NCBI GenBank assembly: GCA_028564675.1
Contig: JAOVVO010000006.1
Coordinates: 310,001 to 374,000 of the forward strand
Reading direction: 5' to 3'
From: Onchocerca lupi
Taxonomy: Eukaryota; Nematoda; Chromadorea; Rhabditida; Onchocercidae
DNA: 64,000 nt
Of the stretch, positions 36,501 to 48,499 are shown piece by piece (within the stretch, counting starts at the first letter, position 1; the number at the start of each line of letters is the position of its first letter). The notes under the pieces were generated by a model. That model saw only the letters and a list, made by a program, of their open reading frames with translations. It had not been told where the DNA came from and ran no database searches. A program made the translations under genes and the position numbers.

Positions 36501-39500
36501 TAAATTGCACTAAATCAGTTTAGCGTTTGACATGTTTGATTGCATGTAATTCAATTTTTTTTTTTTTAGTTTGCACCACCCCATTAGGATTTTCGAAAAA
36601 ATTTAGGTTTACGCGCTGATTCGCGAGTGCCTTTAGTTGTGATTCCGGAGGATCAATGCCGTATCAAACGTGAAGCTAAGCAGAAATTACGTACAACATT
36701 AGAACAACAACGTAAAGTAAATTGTGCCAGTCCACAGCAAGCGGTTAGCTCATCGGAATCACCAGATGATTGTGTAGCATTATCAGTGGAAACCAGAGAA
36801 CTGATTAATCGAATTGTAACCATCGATCAACAATTTGCCACACCATCTACTGATACATTGATGAAAATTTCGGTAATTTTAATAAAATTTTTTAAAATCG
36901 AATCCGAAATCTGAAATGTTTTCATTTATCTTAAATATTGCACAAAAGTCGGATCAGTTCTTTAATTGTGCCATCCAGAAAAAAATTTTTTTTCTATTAA
37001 TTCTCTTCGAGCATTTCAATCTTATTTTTTCTCGTTTTAAATGTCGTAAGAACGAAATTAGAATGCGGAGATTTCTGGACTTTATCTGTCTGAAGAAGTC
37101 AGAAAGACACATGAAAGAAAGAAAGTAATATTATTAATGATATTGTTAAAAACAATAAATTATTCGAAATTGAAGAGATAGCAATTGAGATTAGACAAAA
37201 TTTTAAAAAATAAAGTGTAATTAATGATTTTTCCAGGAACGCAGTGAAGTAGGCAATTCCTATCAACAACTTGCTGAATTAACAATTCTGAGCTTACAGT
37301 TGATTCATCAATTCACAATGCATTTGCCCGGTTTTTGCAAACTTTCCGATGAAGATAAACGTACTTTACACAAGGTTAGAATCTTTAATCAGTAGAATTT
37401 TAATCAATGGAATCAATGGAAAGATTTTCTCTTTTAATCTTCGATTAATGGAATCTTGAAAATCACACAAGAGCTACTGGTTTCCAACAATTCCTGGATA
37501 TGGGATGGTTTTGTCATAATAATATGACTGTCGGAAAAATCCGAAAAATACAATGAATGTAAAATAAGGAGTGGTAAAATTCAAAAAGCGCAGTCCCAAA
37601 TCGACCAACAAGCCAGTAAACATGTCTGCCGCCAAAAGAATAATTAAAAGGACAAACGTATTTCTCGCCGAAACTATAAACATGTTTAGTAGCAAAAGGA
37701 GAAACATGTTTAATAACAAAAGATAGATATATTTCCCGCCGAAATGCTTTGATCAAAAGGGAAAGAAAGCGCGGTCAACCAAGCATAACACGACAAATTG
37801 GTGATCAGGAAAGAAGGAAGATCCCCGGAAAGATATAAAGAATTGGATTTTGGCGAAGAATCATTCTTGGCTACAATTTCTCCAGAATACATCAGTTTTT
37901 AGAGCGACTCAGACGATATAGTGACGGTTCTACAACAATCCACAATCTGTATCGAATATTCTTCTCTACTAAAAGCAAAGAAAGAATAATCCTGTGATTA
38001 ATTATCTTGGATATTCTTTGATAATTTTTTGCATTATATAAGAAGATATACTCTTCCAATCATCAATAAAACTTTATTACTAAAGGAATCGTTTCTGTCA
38101 TTATAATTCAAAATTAACTTTTCAAGCAATGACTGAATTAATTTTCCAATAAAATTATGGCTAATGTTTTTCTTTTTCTTTTTTTTCTTTGCATTAACGA
38201 ATTAATAAATCTGCTTACTTTTTATTTTTCAAGGTTTTGTTATCAGTAGAAAGAATATTTAATCCAAAATTTGAATTATTAAAAGCTATTTTCAATTTCT
38301 GATGAAAATGATTGCTTAATTAAAATTTTGAATATTTTAATTTTTTATTTTTATTTTTTTTATTTTATTTTATTTTTTTTGGGGGGGGTATTAAAAGTGA
38401 TATAAGAAGCTGCATTAAACTTTTGATGGAAATATTCGTTGTCTAAATTTCAAGTCGTTTTATTTGAATACTTTAAGAAAACACTTTCAACATCTCGTTT
38501 GAATTTACAGACTTGTAAGACGGAAGTACTTGTATTACGAACATCACGTTGTTATGATGTATTCGATGAAAAAGTAGTCCTCGGAAATGAAGAAAAACAA
38601 TGGCGGTACGATCGTGAACAATATCGTGAATTCATCGGACCTTTAGCTGATTTAATATTTGATTTTGCTCGTGCTCTATCCAAAATGCAATTGCATCAGG
38701 CGGAATATGTTCTGCTCACTGCAATCGCCATTTTTTCTGGTGAATTGTTTAAACTTAATACAATATTTTATTTTTATATCTCGCAAAATCTTGAACAGCA
38801 CTTTGAATTTATCGCATCTGTAAATTATATTTTAATTTTCACAATCTTTGGTCAAGGTAAGAATCTTCTTTTGCTATTCAAAAAGATCGGAAGAATTCAA
38901 AATTGTAAATGATGATGTTCTTTAAGCTTTTAAACGGACTGAATAATTGTTTTGGTAAAATTACAGTTGATTCTAAGAAAGATTCTGAGCAAGAAGCTGA
39001 AAATTTTGCTGAGAATCAATATTGCATTCTCATCAAGAATGTACAATTGATATCTCGCATCTTTCAACTTTATAATATCAGCAGTCACTAATTATGATAT
39101 TCAGATAGATAAAAGTGATGCACGCTTAATTTCTAAGCTGCGTAGTACTGGATAGCATATTGAAACTTTCTTGTAACAATGAAGATTTCCAGAAACTGGA
39201 ATAATTTGGTAATTCAACGAGCAATGATTACTTTAATAATTTAATTAAAATTTCTATTTCAGATCGACCTGGTTTACTTCAACCGAAATCAGTAGAAGAT
39301 ATTCAGGAAGTTTATACTTCAGCACTACAGTCATATGTTGATGCCCTAAGACCGAAGCAGCGGAATATTTTTTCTCGTTTGTTGATGAAACTTACCGATC
39401 TTCGAAGTCTTGCTTCTGAACAGGTATAGACTCATAAGTTCATGTGCTTCTTTTGATTAGATAATGATGCCATAACGAAAAAAAAAAAAGAAATTTAAAC

Positions 39501-39717
39501 GTTACAGAGTGAAATAATTACGGGAATCAGCTCAGCGGGTATTGCGATTATGCCATCTTCATCATCACAACAATCATATGACATGAAATTTATGATTACA
39601 AAACCACAGCTTCAACACCGCCAACATCACCAGCAACAACAGCAACAGCAACAGTCGCCTTATCCTTTGTATACGCAGGCGCATTATCAACCATCAACCT
39701 CAACTGGTTATCCTTAG
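33403..39717 (+). CDS. Ecdysone-receptor-type nuclear receptor (NR1H group)
   Basis: Nine exons join in phase to 613 codons: 33403-33751, 34171-34328, 35536-35725, 35870-36010, 36607-36872, 37237-37374, 38511-38739, 39263-39423, 39508-39717. The start is the first ATG in the polyglutamine exon; a further upstream exon is possible. The DNA-binding domain (about residues 211-279) has both C4 zinc fingers, the P-box CEGCKGFFRRS and the EcR-like DMYMRRKCQHCRLKKC, then GMRPE. The ligand-binding domain follows EcR/LXR: LAELTILSLQLIHQFTMHLP, KTEVLVLRTSRCYD, AEYVLLTAIAIFS, DRPGLLQP and FSRLLMKLTDLRSLASEQ. Such receptors bind steroid or sterol ligands and pair with RXR. Filarial worms are known to have EcR. 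The tail is unusual: the LPPLLSEIWD-type AF-2 helix is not seen, and a Ser/Gln-rich stretch ends the protein. LXR-like naming is the alternative. Confidence 0.88.
33466..33560 (+). repeat. CAA/CAG tract coding polyglutamine
   Basis: About 30 consecutive glutamine codons interrupted by one GAG, mostly CAA with CAG at both flanks, in the N-terminal exon of the nuclear receptor. The other plus frame gives a polyasparagine shadow. Confidence 0.95.
37618..37740 (+). repeat. Short repeated motif in a receptor intron
   Basis: A 21-base motif starting AAACATGT occurs at 37618-37638, 37678-37698 and 37702-37722. A second motif, ATTTC(T/C)CGCCGAAA, occurs near 37660 and 37731. The surrounding 37450-38110 is richer in GC than the rest of the intron and looks like an inserted repeat, but no termini or coding part were recognised. 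Confidence 0.6.
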
Positions 39718-39973
39718 CGCCAAAATTTTTTGTAGTCTTACGTAAATTGTAAAAAAATTTTAGCAAAAATATCACTGATTCTAAGATATTTTTCGCATTT
39801 TGAACTACTATTTTACGCATAAATGCTACGTACATTTATCTGTTCGTCAACAATGCTGTTAGGATTTTTTTCGAATATTGACGTCGTTTTGAAATATTAC
39901 ATTGATTCTTTACAGATACGACTAAATTATCGTAATTAAATAATACATATTGCTGCAAACTATCATTCGTTAC

Positions 39974-39979
39974 AATAAA
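39974..39979 (+). terminator. Candidate polyadenylation signal AATAAA
   Basis: AATAAA about 257 bases past the stop codon of the nuclear receptor, in plain 3' UTR-like sequence. It is the first good signal I noticed after the stop. Confidence 0.5.
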
Positions 39980-41837
39980 AACATTTATTGATTGAAAAAA
40001 GTAAGCAGTCTTCAGTTGTGATTAGTCTTCGAACGTATTTTAAACTTCTTTTCCCCCTTTATTTCCATTCATTTTCTCCCGAATATATTTCCTTTCTAGG
40101 TTTAATATCTTTTACAGGAAGTTTTCTAATCGAATTCTGAAGAAAAGTTAAAAATTCAACAAAATTTATTTATTATAATAGTCGCTGATATTATAATGTG
40201 AGAATAAGATGTGCCACCTAAAAACAAACTAATAGGAAACAAAATAGATCGATTATTGTTTAATGAGGAATGGTATATTTGCAATATTATTTCAACTTTT
40301 ATCACATGTTTTATCTTCCAAAATTCTGGAAGATTTTTCTTCCATCTGTAGTAAACAATTTACACATTCGTCATAGAAGCTATAAATCAAGCGGTTGCTT
40401 ATTCCTAGATCTTCTTGAGTTAGAAAGAATTAAATGTCCAAATATCACTTTTATTCTAGATATTGATGTTCGAGTCGGATTAAATAAGATAAATATTGGA
40501 ACTAAATATGATAAAAAAAAATAAGGAGATGTATTATAATTGTAAGAAGACGTTTTATGTGAAAAATAGAGTAGATCGATCATTGAAGAATAACTTTAAC
40601 GTGAAATATTAGCTAATTTATTTCACATGTTTTATAACTTTCCAGAATTTCCTTTCTATTTGCTGAGGCAATTAAAAAAAAGAATTCGAAGGTGATAGTT
40701 GAAAGATGAAAAATGTCATTTTTTATCAAGGAAGCTAAGATGATAGAATCCATATAATTTTGTAATTATTTTTCGAGACTAATTTCAGAATGCTTCTTGT
40801 TTTTTATAATCTTTTGTGACATTGTTATTGTATATTCCAGTTCTTTGGATTGCTCCCTTTCAGATGCAGAAAAATGAAAAATTCGGTATTTTTTTCATAA
40901 TTTTTTGACGTATTCCATATGATGCGATGCGTTTTGTGTTGAAAAAAAAAAGTAAAATTTGAATAGTAATCTCGTAAATGTCAACTAAATAAAGTAAATG
41001 ATTTCAATAAATATATATGATATTACCCTTGCACCAATAAATTTGTAAAAGAAAAAAAAAAAACGACATGAAATTACGAAAATTATTAGTCTAATTTTAT
41101 AAGATTTAATTCTAATTGATAAGGGCACGTATGTGGCATTTACAGAATTAGAAAATTTGTAAGTTGAAATTATTATTAGTGAAATAGAGAAGATAAAAAA
41201 AATCCTCATTTTTCGAAATATTTATAAAATATATAAATTATTTAAATTAGTCTTTTTGTATATTAAAATCGTTGATTTTAGCGAGTAATTCATTGTTATG
41301 TTTGGGGCGGAGAATGTATTGTGATAATTAAAATTAGGAAATTTGAATAACATCGCTCTCAGTTTATATTGAGAATCAGCTGAATAAAATAATACATGAT
41401 ATAAAACCTGTCAATGAGAAAACTGAAAATAACAAACAATGGCATTTTAGACTAATTTTTGAAAGATATGTAGTAATTTTCGGAACACTGAAAGTCTTTT
41501 AATTACGTCGGATAATTTAAATCATAAAAGATTGTACATATACTTGGAATTTCATGTTATCAGGACTTGGAAGGAAAAAAGAAAATGATAAAATCACTTT
41601 TTAATGCTGTTTTTTCGAATCACGGTAAAGTCCATAAATAATGTAAAAATTGAGTGCAGTAATTTCAATTTAGTCAAACTGAAATTATAATAAACTTAAA
41701 TTCATTCATTTAGTAATGTCATTTCTAAAGTAGCATCCACTTTTTCATTATTATTGATTTCAAAAAGCTCAAATAATGTTTGAATAAATTTCACGAAATT
41801 TTTAAATTAAATCTTCTAGGTTAAAAAGCATTTGCTT
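39980..41837. other. Gene-poor stretch after the receptor
   Basis: No supported gene. A diverged direct repeat is visible: TAGATCGATTATTG near 40245 and TAGATCGATCATTG near 40571, each followed after some distance by CACATGTTTTAT. The plus frame 40270-40524 lies on the first copy and shows no protein motif. Confidence 0.5.
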
Positions 41838-42046
41838 ATCTATATAAATAAAAATGTAAATGCTATCTGTTACCTACGACGGATCTCCGGGAAGTTCTCA
41901 ACCGATTGTTTTCAAATTTTGAAACAACCTTGTACTCCAACCGACTTTCTTTATGAATAAATATGGTTACTTTTTTTCACGTGTCACGTCCGTGACAACT
42001 GAAAATAGGTGAGGGGTGGAATTTATTGGCTCCGCCCAACTTTTTT

Positions 42047-42180
42047 TCTGTCATTCTCCTTTTTTCTCCCATCTCTCTCTCTCCTTCTTGAGTAAAAGTT
42101 ACTTCCGCCTATCTTTTATTCTGCCATTCTCCTTTTTCCCCCCATCTCTCTCACTTCTTCTTGGGTAAAAGATGCGGTTA
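42047..42180 (+). repeat. 73-base tandem duplication in the Helitron left arm
   Basis: TCTGTCATTCTCCTTTTTTC starting at 42047 returns as TCTGCCATTCTCCTTTTTCC at 42120. Both copies carry a CATCTCTCTC run and end TTCTTGRGTAAAAG. The copies are pyrimidine-rich and differ by a few bases. Confidence 0.8.
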
Positions 42181-42296
42181 GCCATAATAATAGAAAGTAA
42201 GCTAGGTTCAATGTGATGACCCTCGCGCGCCTAAAAGTGCGCATTATCATCACGCGCTAACTGCTCTTTCTATCATTTTATATAGAAATGTCAACG

Positions 42297-42325
42297 GGAG
42301 CGGTTTAATGCTCCGACTCGGGTTT
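42297..42325 (+). repeat. Short GC hairpin
   Basis: GGAGCGGTTTAATGCTCC forms a GGAGC/GCTCC stem with an 8-base loop, followed by GACTCGGG and a T run. Hairpins of this kind sit just inside Helitron 3' ends, so a short nonautonomous copy might end here; no clean CTRR end follows. Confidence 0.4.
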
Positions 42326-43149
42326 TTTTTAGTTTTCTCTTTTAGTCGTTTTCTTCTTTTTTATTTTATAAATTTATCATTAGATTTGTTTTATTGATAT
42401 TGTTGATTTTTTACTGTTGCGTAATAAATAATAATGCTTACTAACCATTTATATGTAAAATTACTTCCATTCTCATACCATGTGATAAAAAAAACAAATT
42501 GAGCAAATTATATTAAGCACATTTATTGAATATACTGAAATATAATGATAAGTATTGAAATAAAGTTTAAAAAAATTACAAATAAACGGATTTTACAATA
42601 CAAGCCAAATATTTGCGGAACATTTCTCCTATATGCTCAGATAGCTAGAATTGTTACACAGAACTAGGAAACTATCGCTTCTGTGTCGACAGAATTTGCA
42701 CCATCAAAAATATATCTCTGTCAGAAATGAATCAAGGATGCATAAGATTGATCTTTGAATGTTTTTCTTTTTTATTTTTTAGAAATTTTTTACTTTATTT
42801 TTTGATAAGTTTTAGAAATTTTCTTCCTTATTCTCGTTTTTTTTTTTTTCTCTTTTGGCAATTTCTTGATCAATTAAATGAGGAAGTTAAAACTACAATA
42901 AATTATTCGTATTCTTTATTTTAACTTTGGATTTCGCTCGAGACGACGTGAAAATATCTTTCTTATTTTTTTGATGACAAGCTTTTTTCTAATCTTGAAA
43001 TTTTTTTGAATCCTTCATATCCTTGATTATCATTTGATAATTTATAAAGGGAAAACGGAGTTTTTCCATTTATCTTTCTCCATATTTAATGTAAACATAA
43101 ATGCATTCAATGAATAATAAGATAATAAGATACGTGCCATTTTTAGAAT

Positions 43150-43310
43150 TGACGGTGAGTGAAGTATGATAGATTAGACGAGTCAGTGTAGAGAAGGATG
43201 GCTCTAAAGAGATGGAAGGGATGAGAAGACGGTTAGTGCAGAGATATTAATAAGTCGGCATAACAGAAGGATGGCTAAGAGAGATGGAAAGATCGAACAA
43301 TTTAAAAGGA
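43150..43310 (+). repeat. Diverged purine-rich duplication
   Basis: AGAAGGATGGCTCTAAAGAG then ATGGAAGGGATG near 43192 recurs as AGAAGGATGGCTAAGAGAGA then TGGAAAGATCG near 43265, each preceded by AGAGATATT or CAGTGTAG-like sequence. Noncoding by appearance. Confidence 0.6.
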
Positions 43311-43886
43311 TTAACATTTTACTGCCCATAATTCGGATTATCGATATTGCGGAAGGAGGCGAATCTGGAGATGGGGGATGTGGGAAGTTTGGTTAAGAGC
43401 TTTGACTTCTGCGTTGGGGTGTAAGCGTTCATTTTTTTTCTGTGTTGGCTTTTTGTTGATTATCTTTATATTGCTTTTGTTGGATACTCATATTGAAACA
43501 TTCGAAATGCTTGCTCTCTAGACATTTAAGCAATTACATATTTGACTAATTATATATTAAATTTCTTTTCGGTAATTTTTTCAATAATCTTCTGCTAGAT
43601 TAATTGCACAATCATGTCTTAAACTCATTTCGGCAATGTATCAACTATTACAATTTTGTGCTAATTAAACATTTAGTTTAATTATAGCTTAGATAACTTC
43701 CTGCATTGAATCGAAATTTTTGATCGTTGGGATATGCCTGATGCCACTCCTACTCCAAACTACTAAATATGTTCCATAATTCAGTCTGCTAGGATCATCT
43801 TCTTCAATCGACATCACGAAACTTTCAGTCTCATCACTCCTAATCCCCCTTTTTTCCATATTTCATTTTATTTCATGTTGATCGCG

Positions 43887-43966
43887 CTGTAATATTGCCT
43901 ATTGTGTTTGATAAAATATTTATTTTCTGTAATATTGCCTATTGTTTTTGATAAAGTATTTATTTT
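43887..43966 (+). repeat. 40-base tandem duplication
   Basis: CTGTAATATTGCCTATTGTG from 43887 and CTGTAATATTGCCTATTGTT from 43927 start two adjacent 40-base copies with two differences. Confidence 0.9.
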
Positions 43967-45296
43967 ATCCCTCTCTACAGTCGTCGTCCAGTTACATACA
44001 ACAAGACTTCTCCCAACAAATTTCTAAGAAATTTCTTCAAAATTCCCGACAATTCATTCAACTCGCATGAGCATTATTTTTATAATGAAACGTGAAATAG
44101 CCCCTCGATATATGAAAAATATTCATTCTCCTTTTTTTTCCTCTTAATTCTCTCGAATCCTAGTATAGAAGAAAAAAGTCATTTTCACGACAAAGTTTTG
44201 CTTTTTTCTTTCATTTCGAAAACTTCTTTAAATCATCAATCAATTACGATAACCATAATTTCTTGTTTAACGTATTATTTATTGAAAAACGTACGGTGAT
44301 CAAAGACAATTTTTTATTTAGTCTTTTTATGTATCCATATTTGTTAGCATAGGATTATAAAGCTGTAGGCTATGCGTTGGGAAAACCGAAATTAATACCC
44401 AACTAAAACTAATTATTACAGAAAATTATATTATCAAATTGTTGAAAATTTGTAGAATTTTCTAATGAATCTGTAAAAATTATTGGTTAATGTGTGCTAA
44501 TTCCCATGCTAATCTACAACATTCATCTGAACGTTTTCCAATCTTAGCTAAGATAATTTTAATCAAATGATTAACCTTGTACTTAATATCCGTTCCCATC
44601 TTTTGTATCCAATGAAACTCTATCACAATATTTTTCCTTTTGTGAAAACTGTTACTTTCTCATTATTATTTTGTTATCAATCGTATTATAAATCAATACG
44701 CCAATTTTTAATAGTTAAAATACCCTACAAAATTCCAAAACCTTTCATTCGAGTTGGATTCACTCTAATTGGATAACTTTAGGCTACTTGCTCCTTTCCA
44801 AGTTCCCAATACACATTCCGCTTTAAATTCCCAATTCACATCACCCAGTTTCCTTCACTACACGCCTGATTTTCTACTGTGCTGCCAATTATTTGTTATT
44901 CGATTACTGCTATTGTGAAGAAAGGAATTCATACAAATCTATCCCATCCACAACTCAACCCAACAGCAAGCCTTCCACAACACTATATGCCATTTTGAAA
45001 ATGATTGGTATCTAATGCGCACTGCCAAAGTTGTGCAAGGATTTGGATAAGAATTGAATTACTGAAGTCGATATTAACATTCATTTACTGGATTTCTGTT
45101 GATTTTTTTACTCATTATGTATCATTTTTGTCTTAGAACTTGTCTTAGAGCCCAGATGGAATGAGGAGATATCAGAAATTTGAAAATAGCTTGAAGAATT
45201 TTGGTGTGGATGGAGTGTGGCTGGAGACAATTGTTGTGGAACTTTCTGAATCGTGGTGAGTGATGTGGAGCAATACCAATTACCACCAGTGAATCT

Positions 45297-45485
45297 AGGC
45301 GAGTTGAGCAGAGATGCGTCGAGTCGAGTTGGACTGAGTTATATCGAGTTGGGTTAAGTTGTTTCGAGTCAAGTTGGTTGAGTAGCGTCCAGTCGAATTA
45401 GGGCTAATTGTGTCGAGTCTAGTTGGGGTACGTGGTGTAAAGTCGATTTGGGGTAAGTCGTGTAAAATCAAATTGGGTCGTGTCC
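45297..45485 (+). repeat. Degenerate GTCGAGTTGGGT-type minisatellite
   Basis: Repeats of roughly 20-30 bases built on GTCGAGT(T/C)GGGTTAAGT: gtcgagtcgagttggactg, atcgagttgggttaagttg, ttcgagtcaagttggttg, gtcgagtctagttggggta, agtcgatttggggtaag. It is open on the minus strand (45295-45489), where the translation is Thr/Asn/Ser/Arg-rich, as expected from a repeat. It looks noncoding. Confidence 0.75.
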
Positions 45486-45541
45486 ACACCGAAGTACAAA
45501 ATCTTTATTTTGAAGATAGTAATTCCCTTAATACAACCAGG

Positions 45542-45561
45542 TATATATATATATATATATA
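45542..45561 (+). repeat. TA microsatellite
   Basis: Ten TA units in a row. Confidence 0.95.
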
Positions 45562-47399
45562 ATGGAGATCGAAGTGGTTTATATTAATCACTGGAAACTG
45601 TCAAGACCCGAGCACAACATTAGCATCGTAACAAGATATAATGAGAAGATTAGCATGTGAATATGCACAAAAATGTGAATTTAGAGAGTATTGTGAGTGA
45701 GTGACAGCAATGGCATTTCCCTTATCACAGGAATACAAAGATGTGAGCATAGAAAAGAACAGAAAAGCATGGGAAATAAATCTAAGGAATGTAAAATGAT
45801 TCATAATATTGGTTACACTGAATTACAATGAGGAATTTGCTTGATTATTTATTTATTTGGAATTTGATTGGAGTATCGCGATAGTTCGCGACAACAATAG
45901 CGGGACTATTAACATTAAGGAAAGAGAAATCTGTGACTAATGTTGGTTGCATCAAATTAATACGGAGAAGATGAAAAAAATTTGATAAATGAACGACAGT
46001 GATTTCTTCATCCCTTAATCAAATCTAATATCTTGTGGCAGAAGAGAGGGAGAGGAGAAGTGGCACCAAGTAATTTTTCCTCATACTTTCGATGTGCGCC
46101 TTTTTTGTTCTTTCGTTTCTTTTTTTTTGACCTTATAAAGAGTTTGAATACTTAGTTTCATATAAACTTTAATGTACGTATAAGCTTGAGGTTTGTTGTG
46201 AGGGAATAAGGGATTGAGGTAGCATAAAAAATTAATGTAATCGTTTTTTTTCTTTTTCTTTTCCACATAATTATGTTCACATTTCAAGGACAGTAGAAGA
46301 AAGATTTTTTTTTTTTCAATCTTTTGCTATTTCCAATGTTAGCATATATATTCATAGATGATAGAGTTGTTAAGGTTTATGCACCATTTTGAAATCATAG
46401 ATGTTTAACAAGGAATATGTAAGATAAGGTGATAGATGTTACAAAGTCAGAATATAGAAGGGTAACGTTAAGTTCAAAATTTGATAAGTGGTAGATAGCG
46501 GACTCAACAATAGATAAGAATTATCACATTATGCATTTTTTTCCCTATCTCTCTCCATAACCTCGACATTATATGTTCACACTGCCGAGGTTATGAAGGA
46601 AGATGGCGAAGAAAGTGATGAATAAAAACTTCGATTATTGTAATTACTGTAAAGAGTGTTCATTTGGATCTATATCTTGCTCTCATTAGATGGTATTCGT
46701 TTAGAGTCTGTATGCAACATGAAAGGTACTTGCGATTTTGAAATTGTGTGTAGAAATATAGTATTAATGGATATAGTGGGAGCGGGATAGTTAGTGTACC
46801 TTGTGGTATAGAAAGAATGGCCTTGGTTAATTTATTTAATCATTTCAGATTAATGAGTAACAGTACTTCTTTGATTTACAGTATATATTTTCGTTATTTC
46901 TTTGTAAAGATACTTGAATTAGTTCTCTATAATGATTCATTTTGATATTAAATATTTGAATATTGTATGAAGCGAATTTTGTTTTTGAAATTCCAGGCTA
47001 ATAATGGTATTTCTGTACTATGAGATGAAAGACAAGTGCGAATATGAGCCAACAATACCAATTTTGGCTGTCCGCAGTACTTCAACAAATAGGCTGCCTG
47101 CATGCGAAGCTGCAGTTTTTTTCTCATTTGTTTTGCTGAAAATTTTTTAATTTATCGATCAGGAATTATGCAGAAGGATCTTAGCTTGGTCTTGACAAGA
47201 TTATGAGATTTTTTCGAACATTTGTCAGGATAAGTAATAGCACGTTGCAAAATGAAGTATCTCTATTTCATTGCACAGAAATGAGCGATTTTCGGCATGA
47301 TGACTACTTTGGAGATGGATAGCGAACTTCCAAGAAAGATAAGAGCGACGACGACGAAAACCGGCTACTTCTCCCATTGACTCTTGAGGAAGATAAAAT
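45562..47399. other. Gene-poor interior of the Helitron interval
   Basis: No supported gene. The minus frames 45601-45804 and 46081-46287 have no splice partner or motif. The plus sequence near 47000-47400 becomes richer in GC toward the unknown gene that follows. Confidence 0.45.
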
Positions 47400-48499
47400 A
47401 TGGATGATAGCGAGTATGAGGAGCTGGCGAAGCTCTTCCAAAGTTTCAGGAGTCTCCGAATCGATGATGAAGTCGAAGAAGAGGTGGCAGGAGAATCCCC
47501 AGTTCAAGAATTAGTAGCACTAGTAGTCGGCATAGAAACGGATAGAGTTGGTGTTAGAGACGGAGACGGTCGATTGTTTTTCCGCGAATTCCAGCTGTGA
47601 GTTTTTAAAATCATATTAATCCTAGCTATTTACTCCTATTTACTAATATATATTTTCATTACTAGAATGAAGAAAGAGTGTAGTTGTTTGTATTTGGAAG
47701 TCGAAATTTGACGAATATTATTACCCATTAGAGATATTGCAGATATCTTATTTATGTTATTGTTTGAATACGCTTATTTCAGGCGGTCAAGAATCGTGAG
47801 GGTTCCATTGCCGATGGAGGACGCACCAACAGCGACAACACAGCTGGTGATGCCGGAAACTTTCATTCGTTTGAATGAAACTTGAAGGTTTGCCAGATGA
47901 ATTTTTGAAGCAATTACGAGCTTCAACGGGGACCCTAAACGGTTGTTAGGCATGCGATGAGGTCCGTTTCAGTCGGTATGTATTTCTTACTGTGAAGGTA
48001 ATGTGATCCCTATCACAGAGATTATGTGTCTCTGAAAATTTCTAAAATATGAAGACAAATTTGTTATGGATTTCCTTAAAATTCATGTTTTCGGAACTCT
48101 TGTTAAGTGACTAAGTACTAACTCTTTTGGATTGAATAATGTATTAAAACAGCATTATCTTCATATTCATATTTAGATTGTAAAGTATCCAGCTATGACC
48201 GCCGTTTCACATTGGTGAAAACTTGGTGCTTGCATGCCGCACGGATGCATGGCAACGACAGTAAGTATTGGAAGTGAATGATTTTTTTTTTTATAATTTA
48301 AAAATTTTGAGTTAGTATGCGAATTTATATGACATATTTTCTTTATCATATTTCTTGTAACAATTTCTTAACCACTTCTATTCTAGACTTCTGCCAGCTG
48401 TGCTGCCGCTTTATAAATACCAATGCTGCACACGGTAACGTCTGGCAGCGATGCAAGAACATGATGTCAAATGGTGCCCGAGAGCTGCTACATCCGTAA
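47400..48499 (+). pseudogene. Broken spliced gene of unknown function next to the Helitron helicase
   Basis: Exon 47400-47596 (MDDSEYEELAKLFQSFRSLR then an acidic stretch) joins in phase to 47783 onward (RSRIVRVPLPMEDAPTATTQ), which hits a TGA at 47883. Just after, another frame reads EGLPDEFLKQLRAST before a TAG. Exon 48177-48260 (DRRFTLVKTWCLHAARMHGN) joins in phase 1 to 48387-48499 (FCQLCCRFINTNAAHGNVWQ, then RCKNMMSNGARELLHP and a stop). Splice sites are good, and GC content is higher than in the neighbours. The C-terminal part has paired cysteines and histidines and could bind zinc. The middle carries at least one frameshift and one stop, hence pseudogene. I do not recognise the family. 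The helicase relic begins right after the stop codon. Confidence 0.45.

Noticed and set aside
37474..37892. Three overlapping minus-strand hydrophobic open frames
   Set aside because: They lie in a receptor intron over a repeated motif, show no domain, and their hydrophobicity follows from the AAAG-rich plus strand.
40270..40524. Plus-strand frame of 84 codons after the receptor
   Set aside because: No motif or splice partner, and it sits on one copy of a diverged direct repeat.
48386..48499. Nanos-type CCHC zinc finger in the broken gene
   Set aside because: The Cys and His spacing does not fit the two Nanos CCHC motifs, so no family name was given.
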